Below, one piece after another: positions 9,372 through 17,829 of a DNA stretch of 64,000 bases. The translations under genes and the position numbers were made by a program. Under the pieces are notes generated by a model that searched no databases, was not told the DNA's origin, and worked only from the letters and a program-made list of their open reading frames with translations. This stretch comes from an uncultured Clostridia bacterium (GTDB lineage: Bacteria > Bacillota > Clostridia > Lachnospirales > Cellulosilyticaceae), in contig CAKZUB010000065.1 in assembly GCA_937921505.1 (NCBI GenBank), positions 1 to 64,000 on the forward strand, read 5' to 3'. Position 1 is the first letter of the stretch. The number at the start of each line of letters is the position of its first letter.

Positions 9372-9615
9372 TGTATAATCTCCACAACTATTTAGATTTA
9401 GGGCTAATATAAAATGACTTATAATAATGTTAGTGTGTAAACTTCTAAAGGGTTTTATTCTTAAAAAATATAAGAATAGCTATGCGTAAAAAATAAATAT
9501 TAAAAAGGAAGCAGATTAGGTCTTGAGGTTTTTTGAAATATGTAGTATGATATAATGTGGAATATAAGGAATAGAAATATTTTTACTTATAAATTATAAA
9601 TAGATTGTCGAGGTA

Positions 9616-11325
9616 ATGATTATAGAAAGTATATTATTTAACCAATTAGAAATCACAGAAGAAATTAAAAAAGCAGTTGCGGATATGGGTTTTGAAGAGA
9701 CAACACCTATTCAAACAAAGGCTATCCCTGTTCTTTTAGAGGGAAAAGATGTTATAGCACAAGCACCTACAGGAACAGGTAAAACCTGTGCATTTGGTAT
9801 TCCTGCTATTGAAGCTATAGAAACATCAAATGATAAAGTACAAGTACTTATTCTTTGTCCAACGCGTGAACTTGTTATCCAAACATCAGAAGAGTTAAAG
9901 TCTTTATGTAAATATAAAGATGGTGTGCGTTCATTGCCAATATATGGTGGACAACAAATTGACAGACAGATTCAAGGGCTTAAAAAAAGACCTCAGATTA
10001 TCATTGGAACACCTGGAAGAGTTATGGACCATTTGCGTCGTAAAACGCTTAAATTTGAAAACCTTAAGATGATAGTACTGGATGAAGCTGATGAAATGCT
10101 TAACATGGGTTTTCGTGAAGATATAGATATTATTTTAGAAAGTGTACCAGGAGACAAACAGTTTGTACTCTTCTCAGCTACACTTCCTAAGGCTATTATG
10201 GATATCGCTAATAAATATCAAAAGAACTCAGTGAAAATAAACGTTGTACACAAAGTAATGACAGTTCCTACAGTAGAGCAGTTTTATCTTGAAACAAGAG
10301 AAAGCAGCAAAGTTGAGGTGTTATCACGCATAATAGATGCCAATAACTTCAAACTTTCAGTAGTATTTTGTAATACTAAAAAGAGAGTAGATGACGTTTG
10401 TAAAGATCTTCAAACACGAGGATATAGTGCAGAAGCACTTCATGGAGATATGAAACAATTACAAAGAGATAGTGTTATGGGACGCTTTAGAAGCGGGCTT
10501 ATTGATATTTTGATTGCTACAGACGTAGCAGCTAGGGGTATAGATGTAGACGATATTGATGCGGTATTTAATTACGACGTACCTAGTGATGAAGAATATT
10601 ATGTGCATAGAATTGGCAGAACTGGACGCGCAAAAAGAGAAGGAGTATCTTATACTTTTGCGGCCGGCAGAGAGCTTGCTAAGTTAAGAGATATTCAAAA
10701 GTATACTAAGAGTAAAATTAAGCTTATTAAACCACCGAGTATAGAAGATATCAAAGAAAACAAATTATCAGGTATATTAGATGACGTTAAAGAAGTGCTT
10801 GAACAAGGAAAACTCACTAAATATACTAAATACATTGAGCAAATGTTAGATGAACTTGGAGATGTAAGTCAAGAAAACTACGCTACCTCTATAGAGCTCG
10901 CAGCAGCTTTTCTTAAAATGACTATGAAAAAGACTATTATGGGAGCTTCTAAAGATATTAAACCAGAAGATTTAAGTTCAGGAATGAGTACAAGAGTAGA
11001 AGCTTATGAAGGAAATATGGTAAGACTCTTTATCAATGTAGGTAAAAAAGATAATCTGCAAATTAATGACCTTGTTAAGTTTATTGCCTCTAACACAACT
11101 ATAGAAGGCAGATCAATAGGCAAGGTAGATATGTTAGAGAAGTTTTCTTTCTTTGAAATACCAAAAGCAAACTTATCGGAAGCTATGACAAACCTTGTTG
11201 ATCAAATTTTAAAAGGCAGAAAAGTTAATCTTGAAGTTGCCAACAAAAAACAAGGTGGTCGAGGTGGCCGAAGTGATCAAAGAAGTTCACAAGACGCTGG
11301 TAACAGAAGCTACAGCAGAAAATAA
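9616..11325 (+). CDS. DEAD-box RNA helicase (DeaD/CshA family)
   Basis: ATP-dependent RNA helicase used in ribosome assembly, mRNA turnover and cold adaptation. The 569 residues carry the Q motif region (FEETTPIQ), Walker A APTGTGKT, DEAD at about residue 156, SAT, and the helicase C motifs including HRIGRTGR. A DbpA-type RNA-binding domain follows (about 465-540, with VRLFINVGKKDNLQINDL), and the tail is rich in G, R and S. The start at 9616 (GAGGTAATG) is four to five residues longer than most homologues, and no better site is visible. The gene is monocistronic, closed by a strong terminator. Confidence 0.93.
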   Translation: MIIESILFNQLEITEEIKKAVADMGFEETTPIQTKAIPVLLEGKDVIAQAPTGTGKTCAFGIPAIEAIETSNDKVQVLILCPTRELVIQTSEELKSLCKYKDGVRSLPIYGGQQIDRQIQGLKKRPQIIIGTPGRVMDHLRRKTLKFENLKMIVLDEADEMLNMGFREDIDIILESVPGDKQFVLFSATLPKAIMDIANKYQKNSVKINVVHKVMTVPTVEQFYLETRESSKVEVLSRIIDANNFKLSVVFCNTKKRVDDVCKDLQTRGYSAEALHGDMKQLQRDSVMGRFRSGLIDILIATDVAARGIDVDDIDAVFNYDVPSDEEYYVHRIGRTGRAKREGVSYTFAAGRELAKLRDIQKYTKSKIKLIKPPSIEDIKENKLSGILDDVKEVLEQGKLTKYTKYIEQMLDELGDVSQENYATSIELAAAFLKMTMKKTIMGASKDIKPEDLSSGMSTRVEAYEGNMVRLFINVGKKDNLQINDLVKFIASNTTIEGRSIGKVDMLEKFSFFEIPKANLSEAMTNLVDQILKGRKVNLEVANKKQGGRGGRSDQRSSQDAGNRSYSRK

Positions 11326-11350
11326 TGACGGTAAGAAAACTATAAATGCA

Positions 11351-11399
11351 AAAATAATAAGACATAAGCCTTTAAACTCGGCTTATGTCTTATTATTTT
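11351..11399. terminator. bidirectional terminator between helicase gene and folA
   Basis: Perfect 20-bp stem AAAATAATAAGACATAAGCC / GGCTTATGTCTTATTATTTT with a 9-base loop, flanked by A and T tracts so that it can work on both strands. The folA stop codon (11393-11395 on the minus strand) is inside the stem. Confidence 0.85.
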
Positions 11400-11872
11400 C
11401 TATCCCACACAGTAAACTCAAACGGATAATTGTCAGAAGTCAGTGCAGTTCCCTTAAAACGCTCCATTAATTTGAAGTCATCAGAGTAGTCACAGAACTG
11501 AGTGTCTCCTTCGATATCTTTATCTACAATAGTGATATAGAGGCGATTGGCAAAAGGGAGAAAAAGATCATAGATTTCACCCCCACCTATGATGTAACTT
11601 TCATCTTCAGCACTGCACATGATTAAGGCTTGTTCAAAGCTATGCAGAACTGTAACCCCATTGGGTTTGAAATGGGTATTTCGGGTTAACACAATATTCT
11701 TTCTATTGGGAAGAGGATGACCGATACTTTCATAAGTTTTTCTTCCCATAACGACCATATGCCCTTTAGTTTTTTCTTTGAAGTACTTGAGATCCTCAGG
11801 AATATGCCAAGGCATTTGATTATTTACGCCGATTTGATTATTTTTGCTTGTAGCTACAATAATGTTTATCAT
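11393..11872 (-). CDS. folA: dihydrofolate reductase
   Basis: Reduces dihydrofolate to tetrahydrofolate with NADPH, regenerating the cofactor oxidised by thymidylate synthase. The 159 residues have the family start MINIIVATSKNNQIGVNNQM, then PWHIPEDLKYFK carrying the catalytic acidic residue, the NADPH contact GRKTYESIG, and IIGGGEIYDLFLP. The length is normal. It lies 54 bases downstream of thyA on the same strand, the usual thyA-folA order, and probably shares its transcript. A GGAG site stands before the ATG. The gene ends inside the shared terminator stem. Confidence 0.97.
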   Translation of the reverse strand: MINIIVATSKNNQIGVNNQMPWHIPEDLKYFKEKTKGHMVVMGRKTYESIGHPLPNRKNIVLTRNTHFKPNGVTVLHSFEQALIMCSAEDESYIIGGGEIYDLFLPFANRLYITIVDKDIEGDTQFCDYSDDFKLMERFKGTALTSDNYPFEFTVWDRK

Positions 11873-11926
11873 GAGTTTAGCTCCTTTTGTAAATGTTTAA
11901 TCTAGTTAAAACAGTATTACAACTTA

Positions 11927-12889
11927 TTACACAGCAACAGGGGCTTTAATAGCCGGGTGTGGATCATAATTAATAAGTTCAATATCTTGCATTTCGAAAT
12001 CAAATATATCTTTAATATTTGGGTTTAATTTAAGTGTTGGGAGTGTGCGAGGCTCTCTGGTCATTTGCAGCTTAATTTGATCCATGTGGTTGGAGTAGAT
12101 ATGTACATCTGCACCTGTATAAATGAGATCACCAACTTCTAGGCCACATTCATTAGCAATGAGGTGAGTTAGAAGTGCATAAGAAGCAATGTTAAAGGGA
12201 AGGCCTAAAAACACATCATTTGAACGCATGTTGAACATGCAGCTTAGCTTACCTTCTTGTACATAAAATTGAAAGCAAAAATGACAAGGGGGCAGCTGCA
12301 TAAGCCCTTCGTAGACAGAATCAACGGCCCAGGCATTAACGAGTAATCTTCTAGAATTAGGATTGGTCTTGATTTCATTAATAACCCATTTAATTTGATC
12401 ATAGGTTTTTCCGCTAGAGCCTTCCCAACTGCGCCATTGTTTACCATAGACGTTACCGAGATCTCCGTAATATTTAGCAAAAACATCATCATTAAGAACT
12501 TTGTGCTGATAGAGAGCCATTTGCTCTTGATAGAGTTTATTAAAGCCTTCGTCTTCTGTATTCTTGATACCAAAGTTTGTCATATCAGGGCCGGTATAAT
12601 CTTTTGAAGTAATCCATTTTTGAAAGCCCCATTCATCCCATATATGATTATTATTTTCTAGCAAGTAACGTACATTAGTATCTCCTTTTAAAAACCATAA
12701 AAGTTCACTTACAATAAGGCGAAAAGGTACACGTTTGGTTGTAAGTAAGGGAAATCCCTGAGACAGATCAATACGTAGTTGATAGCCAAAAATACTAATC
12801 GTCCCTGTACCGGTGCGATCCCCTTTGAAAATGCCCTTTTCTAATATATGATTACACATAGCTAAATAATCTTTATCGATTTGATTCAT
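11927..12889 (-). CDS. thyA: thymidylate synthase (ThyA type)
   Basis: Methylates dUMP to dTMP with methylene-tetrahydrofolate. The 320-residue protein is of the longer type (as in Lactobacillus casei), with an insertion at about residues 85-140. It carries [10 protein letters not shown] near the start, the catalytic Cys202 in QLPPCHF, the substrate-binding [19 protein letters not shown], and the classic C terminus [12 protein letters not shown] that closes over the active site. It precedes folA in an operon. The ribosome binding site is GGAGGAG. The leader of about 95 bases holds an upstream reading frame that overlaps the thyA start (see findings). Confidence 0.97.
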   Translation of the reverse strand: MNQIDKDYLAMCNHILEKGIFKGDRTGTGTISIFGYQLRIDLSQGFPLLTTKRVPFRLIVSELLWFLKGDTNVRYLLENNNHIWDEWGFQKWITSKDYTGPDMTNFGIKNTEDEGFNKLYQEQMALYQHKVLNDDVFAKYYGDLGNVYGKQWRSWEGSSGKTYDQIKWVINEIKTNPNSRRLLVNAWAVDSVYEGLMQLPPCHFCFQFYVQEGKLSCMFNMRSNDVFLGLPFNIASYALLTHLIANECGLEVGDLIYTGADVHIYSNHMDQIKLQMTREPRTLPTLKLNPNIKDIFDFEMQDIELINYDPHPAIKAPVAV

Positions 12890-12992
12890 TAACTGCTCCT
12901 CCTAATTGTTGGCCTAGCCATCTCATTGCAAGCTGTACCTCAGGGCTCTGGTAATAAAAGTCGCTCCTTTTAGTAAAGTGTCCGCTCTTTTA

Positions 12993-13022
12993 AGTATATC
13001 CTAAATGTACTAAAATGTACAA
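12993..13022 (-). promoter_or_regulatory. candidate sigma-A promoter of thyA-folA
   Basis: On the minus strand TTGTAC (13017-13022) and TATACT (12993-12998) are spaced by 18 bases, which predicts a start about 95 bases before thyA. The 360-base gap between thyA and csp contains this promoter, the thyA leader and the csp leader, and no convincing gene. Confidence 0.5.
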
Positions 13023-13153
13023 GTTATTTGGCTTTTTAGAGCATCTGTAATATGCTTATTAAGGGGCAAAATCTCTTGAATTCATCTTGATTTTTTATAA
13101 AAGGTATGATAATCTAATTGTGTAAGTTAAAATATTGAAACAAAAACGATAGG

Positions 13154-13243
13154 TAGGCCTCTTGTAACAAAAAAACATGGCAACACCGAAAAGCGTTTTG
13201 AGTAACAGTGTTTTAGCAATAAAGATTTTTTTAAGGAGGCCTA
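13154..13243 (+). promoter_or_regulatory. csp 5' leader with possible Shine-Dalgarno sequestration
   Basis: TAGGCCTC (13154-13161) is complementary to GAGGCCTA (13236-13243), which overlaps the AAGGAGG ribosome binding site of the cold-shock gene (13233-13239). Smaller hairpins (AACAC/GTGTT) sit between them. cspA-type leaders are known to change structure with temperature, and this one may hide its ribosome binding site when warm. Confidence 0.4.
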
Positions 13244-13249
13244 GTTAAT

Positions 13250-13447
13250 ATGACAGGTAAAGTTAAATGGTTTAATGCAGAAAAAGGTTTCGGATTTATC
13301 GAAAGAGACGGCGGAGATGATGTATTTGTACATTTCACAGCTATCCAAGGTGACGGTTTTAAAACATTAGAAGAAGGTCAACAAGTTAACTTTGATATCG
13401 TTGATGGTAACAGAGGACCACAAGCTGCTAATGTAACACGTGCTTAA
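13250..13447 (+). CDS. cold-shock protein (CspA/CspB family)
   Basis: Single-stranded nucleic-acid-binding OB-fold protein that acts as RNA chaperone or antiterminator. The 65 residues are a full cold-shock domain: [20 protein letters not shown] contains RNP1 (KGFGFI), and DVFVHF is RNP2. The ribosome binding site AAGGAGG is very strong. The long structured leader suggests post-transcriptional control, as in other csp genes. It forms a single-gene unit with its own terminator. Confidence 0.97.
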   Translation: MTGKVKWFNAEKGFGFIERDGGDDVFVHFTAIQGDGFKTLEEGQQVNFDIVDGNRGPQAANVTRA

Positions 13448-13474
13448 TTAAAAATCACTACTATAAGATAATTA

Positions 13475-13505
13475 AAACCACTCATTTTTTATGAGTGGTT
13501 TATTT
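13475..13505 (+). terminator. intrinsic terminator after csp
   Basis: Stem AAACCACTCAT / ATGAGTGGTTT with a short T-rich loop, then TATTTTTAT. Confidence 0.85.
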
Positions 13506-13560
13506 TTATGCCTTTATATGTTTTAAGAAGGGAAATTATTAATTCACGTGAAAAATCAGC

Positions 13561-13619
13561 ATACAAAAGTAGCGTATAAAAGTACTATACAAAAGTACTA
13601 TACAAAACTATACTATAGA
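13561..13619 (+). repeat. tandem 13-bp repeats upstream of the two-component operon
   Basis: About four imperfect direct copies of ATACAAAAGTACT, two of them identical (13581-13593 and 13594-13606), ending in ACTATACTATAG. A TATTAT -10-like element lies about 30 bases downstream (13647-13652). The half-site resembles the GTAGTA/TACTAC inverted repeats before the SipW-type genes, so it may bind the neighbouring NarL-type regulator. Confidence 0.5.
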
Positions 13620-13689
13620 GTCATGAAAAACTAAGCAGTTGGAGGGTATTATAAAATAGCAGATACTAGGGGGAAATGAGGTAAGTCAT

Positions 13690-13995
13690 ATGCTGAAAAA
13701 AAGGTTTGCATGGATCATACTAATTATAGGACTAATGTTAAATAATATAGGACTTGCAATCATAATAGGAGAAAATTTTAAAGAACCTTTAGTTATAGAG
13801 AGTAATTTATATGAGGAATATAAAGAAGAGCATATAGATATTATTTTAATTGATGAAGAAAAAATCCCAGGGGGAAGATTGGTAACAAGAGATAAAACGA
13901 AACTACTGGGGTATAAATTATACTTAATAGGATTAATTATAACACTTATGGATTTAAGGATATGGCAAGTAAGGCGAACAAAGAAGATAAAATAA
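13690..13995 (+). CDS. small two-segment membrane protein, unknown
   Basis: I do not recognise this 101-residue protein. It has a hydrophobic segment at about residues 6-28, a charged, acid-rich loop of about 50 residues (EEYKEEHIDIILIDEEKIPG), a second membrane segment at about 73-90, and a basic tail. Lysines and arginines at both ends imply both termini are cytosolic and the loop external. It sits 78 bases before the histidine kinase gene in the same direction, behind the tandem repeats, so it may be an accessory or sensing subunit of that kinase. This is inferred from position only. Confidence 0.6.
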   Translation: MLKKRFAWIILIIGLMLNNIGLAIIIGENFKEPLVIESNLYEEYKEEHIDIILIDEEKIPGGRLVTRDKTKLLGYKLYLIGLIITLMDLRIWQVRRTKKIK

Positions 13996-14073
13996 AAAGA
14001 TATAATATGTTGACTAGCGCAAGAATTTTTTGTAAACTTTAGTTAATCCATATATTGTAAATAGAGGTTTAAA

Positions 14074-15717
14074 ATGGGATCTAAAATCAAGTTAAGTAAA
14101 ATGAGTGTTACTCAGATGGTTGTTATTTATAGATATATTTCGCTAATTATAACTTCTTATTTTTATGTGATGACAATTAATCATCATAGTTTAACTAGAA
14201 AAATTTTTATTATATTAGGTATGACAATTACTTCACTTATTATGAATTATTTATATAGGCAAAATAAAGGGGAATTGCAAAAAATAAGTTTATTGGTAAT
14301 TGTTGAAACGATAGGAAATAGTCTATTACTCATACTATCAGGAGGTATTCAGAGTCCTTATGTATGGTACGTTTTTAATACGGTATTTGTAGCAGCTATA
14401 GAGATAGGAAGCTATTTATCTTGGGTTAACATGTTTGTATACATAGGGAGTATCGTTTTTTCAACAGAGGTGCTGCAGCTTTCTGATATTAATGCTATAT
14501 CAGGAATTATTTTAGCAACTGGGGGACTGCAAATGTTTGTAAGTTATGCAAAGGAAATAGAACGAAAAAGCAGCGAAATAATGATTGTTAATGAGCAACT
14601 GAAAAAATCTAATACAAAAGTTGAAGAGACACTTGAATATGTGGTTAAAATTTATGAAGCTGTTTATTTATTTAGCAGCCAAAACAACAGTAAAAGCCTT
14701 ATTGAACTGATGTTAGATTATACAACCCAGGTTTTAAATAGTGAGGGAGCAATGTTTGTTAAAATTGAAGAGCAAAATGAAGATTATAGTGTTTATTCTA
14801 GGCAGTTAGAAGAGAAGTTAGTGAGTGAACTATCTAGAGAAGTTGTTAAACTTTATAAAGAGCAAAAAGATAAAGATAAAAATAAAAACTGGCAATTACC
14901 CGTGAATAATATGACCTTTATAGGAATAAATATAAAGTACTCCCATACAATCTTTGGGATTTTGATTGTAGAAAATAGTCAGGAGTTAGAAAAGTTAAAT
15001 TTTATAGCTCAGTTAAGTGGTATGCTTTTTCAGCAGTTTAGTTTAGAAGAAATGAATGACATTCTAATTGTAGAACAAGAGCAAAATCGTATAGCAAATG
15101 AAATTCATGATAGTGTTCTGCAAAAATTATTTGCAGTATCTTGTAATTTATTTACTATTTCTAAAGCTTTTGAAAAGATGGAAGAGATGCAAGTTGTAGA
15201 GGCGCTTAATACTAATCGAGCGAGTATTAATAGAGCTATGACAGAACTTAGAAAAACGATATACGGACTAAGTTCTGATAAAGATGGAACTAATAGTTTT
15301 CAAGATAAAGTTAAAAGCTATATTGAAGAAATGCAGAATTTACATAATGTAAATATAATCCTAACAGCAGAGGGGTTCTATAGACAGCTTACTATTAAGG
15401 AGCAAACCTCTTTATATAGGATTATATGTGAAGGGATTTCTAATGCCATAAAACATGGCGAAGCAAGTTTTATTGAAATAATCCTTAGCATAACTTATAG
15501 AGAAGTAAAAGTAATACTCAGAGATAATGGTATCGGATTTGACCCAGAACAAGTAAAAACAAAAAGAACATTGGGATTAGGACTAAGGAACATGCATTAT
15601 CTGGTAGCTTCATTAGGTGGAGAGTTGACTATTAACTCAAGTTCTTCTCATGGGACTACAATAGAAATGAGCATATTAAGTAGAGTAGAACAAGATAGTA
15701 GAAAGGAAATAGTATGA
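14074..15717 (+). CDS. NarL-type sensor histidine kinase
   Basis: Membrane sensor of a two-component system. About five to six hydrophobic segments occupy residues 15-160, a short coiled stretch follows (about 160-185), and then a GAF-like region (about 195-325). The HisKA_3 dimerisation domain has the phosphorylated His345 in ANEIHDSVLQ. The HATPase domain has DNGIGFD and TLGLGLRNM. This is the DegS/LiaS/NarX class. The stop overlaps the start of the response regulator by four bases (ATGA), so translation is coupled. There is no large external sensor domain, so the signal is probably within the membrane or carried by the small protein upstream. Confidence 0.92.
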   Translation: MGSKIKLSKMSVTQMVVIYRYISLIITSYFYVMTINHHSLTRKIFIILGMTITSLIMNYLYRQNKGELQKISLLVIVETIGNSLLLILSGGIQSPYVWYVFNTVFVAAIEIGSYLSWVNMFVYIGSIVFSTEVLQLSDINAISGIILATGGLQMFVSYAKEIERKSSEIMIVNEQLKKSNTKVEETLEYVVKIYEAVYLFSSQNNSKSLIELMLDYTTQVLNSEGAMFVKIEEQNEDYSVYSRQLEEKLVSELSREVVKLYKEQKDKDKNKNWQLPVNNMTFIGINIKYSHTIFGILIVENSQELEKLNFIAQLSGMLFQQFSLEEMNDILIVEQEQNRIANEIHDSVLQKLFAVSCNLFTISKAFEKMEEMQVVEALNTNRASINRAMTELRKTIYGLSSDKDGTNSFQDKVKSYIEEMQNLHNVNIILTAEGFYRQLTIKEQTSLYRIICEGISNAIKHGEASFIEIILSITYREVKVILRDNGIGFDPEQVKTKRTLGLGLRNMHYLVASLGGELTINSSSSHGTTIEMSILSRVEQDSRKEIV

Positions 15718-16352
15718 AACTATTAATTGTTGATGATCATGATATTGTAAGAAAAGGAATGCTTGCTAGTTTATCGGTAGAAAGTTGTTTTGAAAAGATT
15801 GAGGAAGCGTCTAATATAGAAGAGGCAATGAAGGTGCTCCGTATTACAAGGCCTGATATTACCCTTTTAGATATCAATTTAGGCAATAAGGAGAATGGTT
15901 TAGATCTTATAGGAAGAACAAGACAAGAAAATATTGCTACAAAGTTTGTGGTACTTACCTCTTCTTCAAGAGACGGGGACTTTGTAAAGGCAAAAGAACT
16001 AGAGGTTGAAGGTTATATTCTAAAGGATTCTAACTTAGAAGATATCCTTTATGGGTTAAAGTGTATTAGTCGGGGAAGAAAGTTTTATGATGCTGGGCTA
16101 GAGACGCAAGTAAAGAAGGAGAAAAACGGTCAGTTACAGAAAGTGCTTACCGAGAGAGAGTATGAAGTGCTTGTAGAGCTTGGCAAAGGCTTTACAAATA
16201 CACAGATTGCAGAGAAGCTTTTTATTACTGAAAATACAGTCAAGAAACATATCAGCAGCCTGCTTGGAAAGCTTGGAATGACTCATCGTACAGAGGCTGC
16301 CTTGTTTGCGGCTAAACAATGGAGACGCAAAGAGGATGTCATGCAAAAATAG
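15714..16352 (+). CDS. NarL/LuxR-type response regulator
   Basis: DNA-binding partner of the upstream kinase, 212 residues. The receiver domain has the acidic pair DDHD, phospho-acceptor Asp53 (LLDINLG), the Thr/Ser switch LTSSS and Lys in YILKDS. A LuxR-type helix-turn-helix occupies about 140-205 (LTEREYEVLVELGKGFTNTQ, then ENTVKKHISSLLGKL). Such regulators bind short inverted repeats as dimers. Candidate sites of this kind lie upstream of two secreted-protein genes immediately downstream and, in related form, upstream of this operon. I infer that it controls the SipW/TasA-like locus. Confidence 0.92.
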   Translation: MKLLIVDDHDIVRKGMLASLSVESCFEKIEEASNIEEAMKVLRITRPDITLLDINLGNKENGLDLIGRTRQENIATKFVVLTSSSRDGDFVKAKELEVEGYILKDSNLEDILYGLKCISRGRKFYDAGLETQVKKEKNGQLQKVLTEREYEVLVELGKGFTNTQIAEKLFITENTVKKHISSLLGKLGMTHRTEAALFAAKQWRRKEDVMQK

Positions 16353-16379
16353 GCAGAGATGAATTTTAAATATCAAGTA

Positions 16380-16402
16380 GGGACCGAAGGGTCTCTTTTT
16401 TT
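16380..16402 (+). terminator. intrinsic terminator after the response regulator
   Basis: Stem GGGACC / GGTCTC (one G-U pair) with loop GAAG, followed by T(7). It separates the regulatory operon from the fibre genes. Confidence 0.7.
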
Positions 16403-16434
16403 GTATATTCCAATATATTACATATGGTACGAAA

Positions 16435-16491
16435 GTAGTAGTCTATACTACACAAAATGGTAATGTAAGGGAATTACAGGTGACATATAAT
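16435..16491 (+). promoter_or_regulatory. inverted-repeat operator and -10 element before the first SipW-type gene
   Basis: GTAGTA (16435-16440) and TACTAC (16446-16451) form an inverted repeat centred about 43 bases upstream of a good -10 (TATAAT, 16486-16491). No recognisable -35 is present, as expected for an activator-dependent promoter. The same half-sites recur at 17695-17718. Confidence 0.5.
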
Positions 16492-16542
16492 AGCATCATA
16501 GCAAAGCAATTAATATAAAAATAAATAAGGGGAGATTAAAAA

Positions 16543-17577
16543 ATGAAAAAGTCTAAATTATTAGTAGGGGTTTTAGTAGCTTCAATGGCACTTCTTGGCA
16601 CGGGTTATGCTTATTGGACAGATACGTTAACGATTAAAGGAACAGTAAAAACAGGTGAATTAGAAGTTAAATATACGACTACTGTAGATTCATCAACAGG
16701 AGAGTTTAATGGAACACCAGAAAAAAGTCCTGAAATAACCAATCCTGCTACAGAGCCAACTTATAAGAAGATAACTTTAAACAGAGGGGTCGTAATAAGT
16801 AAAGACTTTGTAAAACCAGCAGGATCAAAAGGTTACAGCTGGGATGTAGAAGCAACCAATACACATCAGAAAATAAATAGCAAATATTATCATAATGGAA
16901 CATATACTGGAAAATTAGATAAGTGTGCCCATTGTAATAGCCATATATCGCTTCATTATTATGTTGTAGATAAAGAAGGTAGCGAAGCAGAATGGTCTGA
17001 TTTAGTAGAAGAGGGTGAAACAGTTGTACTTGATAATGTAGCGCCAGATTCTTTAGCTGCTGCTAAAGGGGCAAACCAAGCGGCAGGTTATGTTACTACT
17101 CCAGAAGTTCTTATTAGAGAAAAAGGGAAAGGTGTTAAGATAAAAATAGATGGTATGTATCCAGGAAGCTTTGCTTCAGCAACTTTCACAGCACAAAATA
17201 CTGGAAGTATACCAGCAGTTATAGATCAAGTACAATCTAATATGACTATAGTTGGGGTTGGAGAAGAAATAAAAGTAGTAGCATTAATAAATAATGAGGC
17301 TCCTATTACGGATGAACTTTTAGATACTGCTAATGCAGCGGGACTTAAAGGGGATCTTGCAGAATTATCTACTATCTTAGAAAAGGCTTATCAAGATGTA
17401 ATATTAGAACCGACAGGCGATAATACTACTGTAACTACTACACTTATATTCATTTTACCAGGAGCAGTTGAAAGTTATAATGGTAGAGATGGCAAATATA
17501 CACAAGATATTGATCTTACTATTACTTGGACACAACATAATAAATTTAAAGAAAAACAAGATGCTCCAACAGTATAG
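16543..17577 (+). CDS. SipW-dependent secreted protein, TasA-like fibre subunit candidate A
   Basis: Secreted protein of 344 residues. The signal peptide is of the SipW type: MKKSK, a hydrophobic core (LLVGVLVASMALLGTGYA), then YW directly after the probable cleavage site. The following DTLTIKGTVKTGELEV opens the first beta strand, as in TasA/camelysin proteins, which polymerise into surface fibres. GMYPGSFASATFTAQNTGSI near residue 205-225 is the second family hallmark. The insertion around residues 125-135 holds a CAHC pair and several histidines, which is unusual and may bind metal or form a disulfide. It has its own promoter and a terminator, so it can be made in excess of the other components, as fits a major subunit. 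Confidence 0.8.
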   Translation: MKKSKLLVGVLVASMALLGTGYAYWTDTLTIKGTVKTGELEVKYTTTVDSSTGEFNGTPEKSPEITNPATEPTYKKITLNRGVVISKDFVKPAGSKGYSWDVEATNTHQKINSKYYHNGTYTGKLDKCAHCNSHISLHYYVVDKEGSEAEWSDLVEEGETVVLDNVAPDSLAAAKGANQAAGYVTTPEVLIREKGKGVKIKIDGMYPGSFASATFTAQNTGSIPAVIDQVQSNMTIVGVGEEIKVVALINNEAPITDELLDTANAAGLKGDLAELSTILEKAYQDVILEPTGDNTTVTTTLIFILPGAVESYNGRDGKYTQDIDLTITWTQHNKFKEKQDAPTV

Positions 17578-17659
17578 TTATACTAAGTAAAAGCTTTTAA
17601 GATAGAAATAGGGCTGAATAATACTTGACGGCAAAATTAAGAGTAGGAGTTAGGAAAAG

Positions 17660-17690
17660 GGTGGTTCTTTGCAGAAGGAGCCATCTTTTT
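17660..17690 (+). terminator. terminator after the first SipW-type gene
   Basis: GGTGGTTCTT and its imperfect complement AGGAGCCATC enclose a short loop and are followed by T(5). It makes the first fibre gene a separate transcription unit. Confidence 0.6.
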
Positions 17691-17694
17691 GATT

Positions 17695-17765
17695 TATATA
17701 CTACTTTAGTAGTATATAAAATTACACTTATAGAGCATGTGGAAAGAATTGAGAGATCATACAAT
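17695..17765 (+). promoter_or_regulatory. perfect palindrome and -10 element before the second SipW-type gene
   Basis: TATATACTAC (17695-17704) and GTAGTATATA (17709-17718) are perfect 10-bp arms separated by TTTA. A -10-like TACAAT lies at 17760-17765, about 53 bases from the centre, one helical turn further than at the first site. Again no clear -35 is visible. Confidence 0.5.
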
Positions 17766-17829
17766 AATATTAGAGAAACTATAGCATGAGTTAATAGTAT
17801 CAATATAAAAGTCTAAGGGGAGAGCTATA

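Noticed and set aside
11231-11470. Plus-strand frame running from the helicase gene end into folA
   Set aside because: It overlaps two real genes and crosses the perfect terminator.
13561-13619. Short regularly spaced repeats as a possible CRISPR array
   Set aside because: The 13-bp units are directly abutting with no unique spacers, and no cas genes are present.
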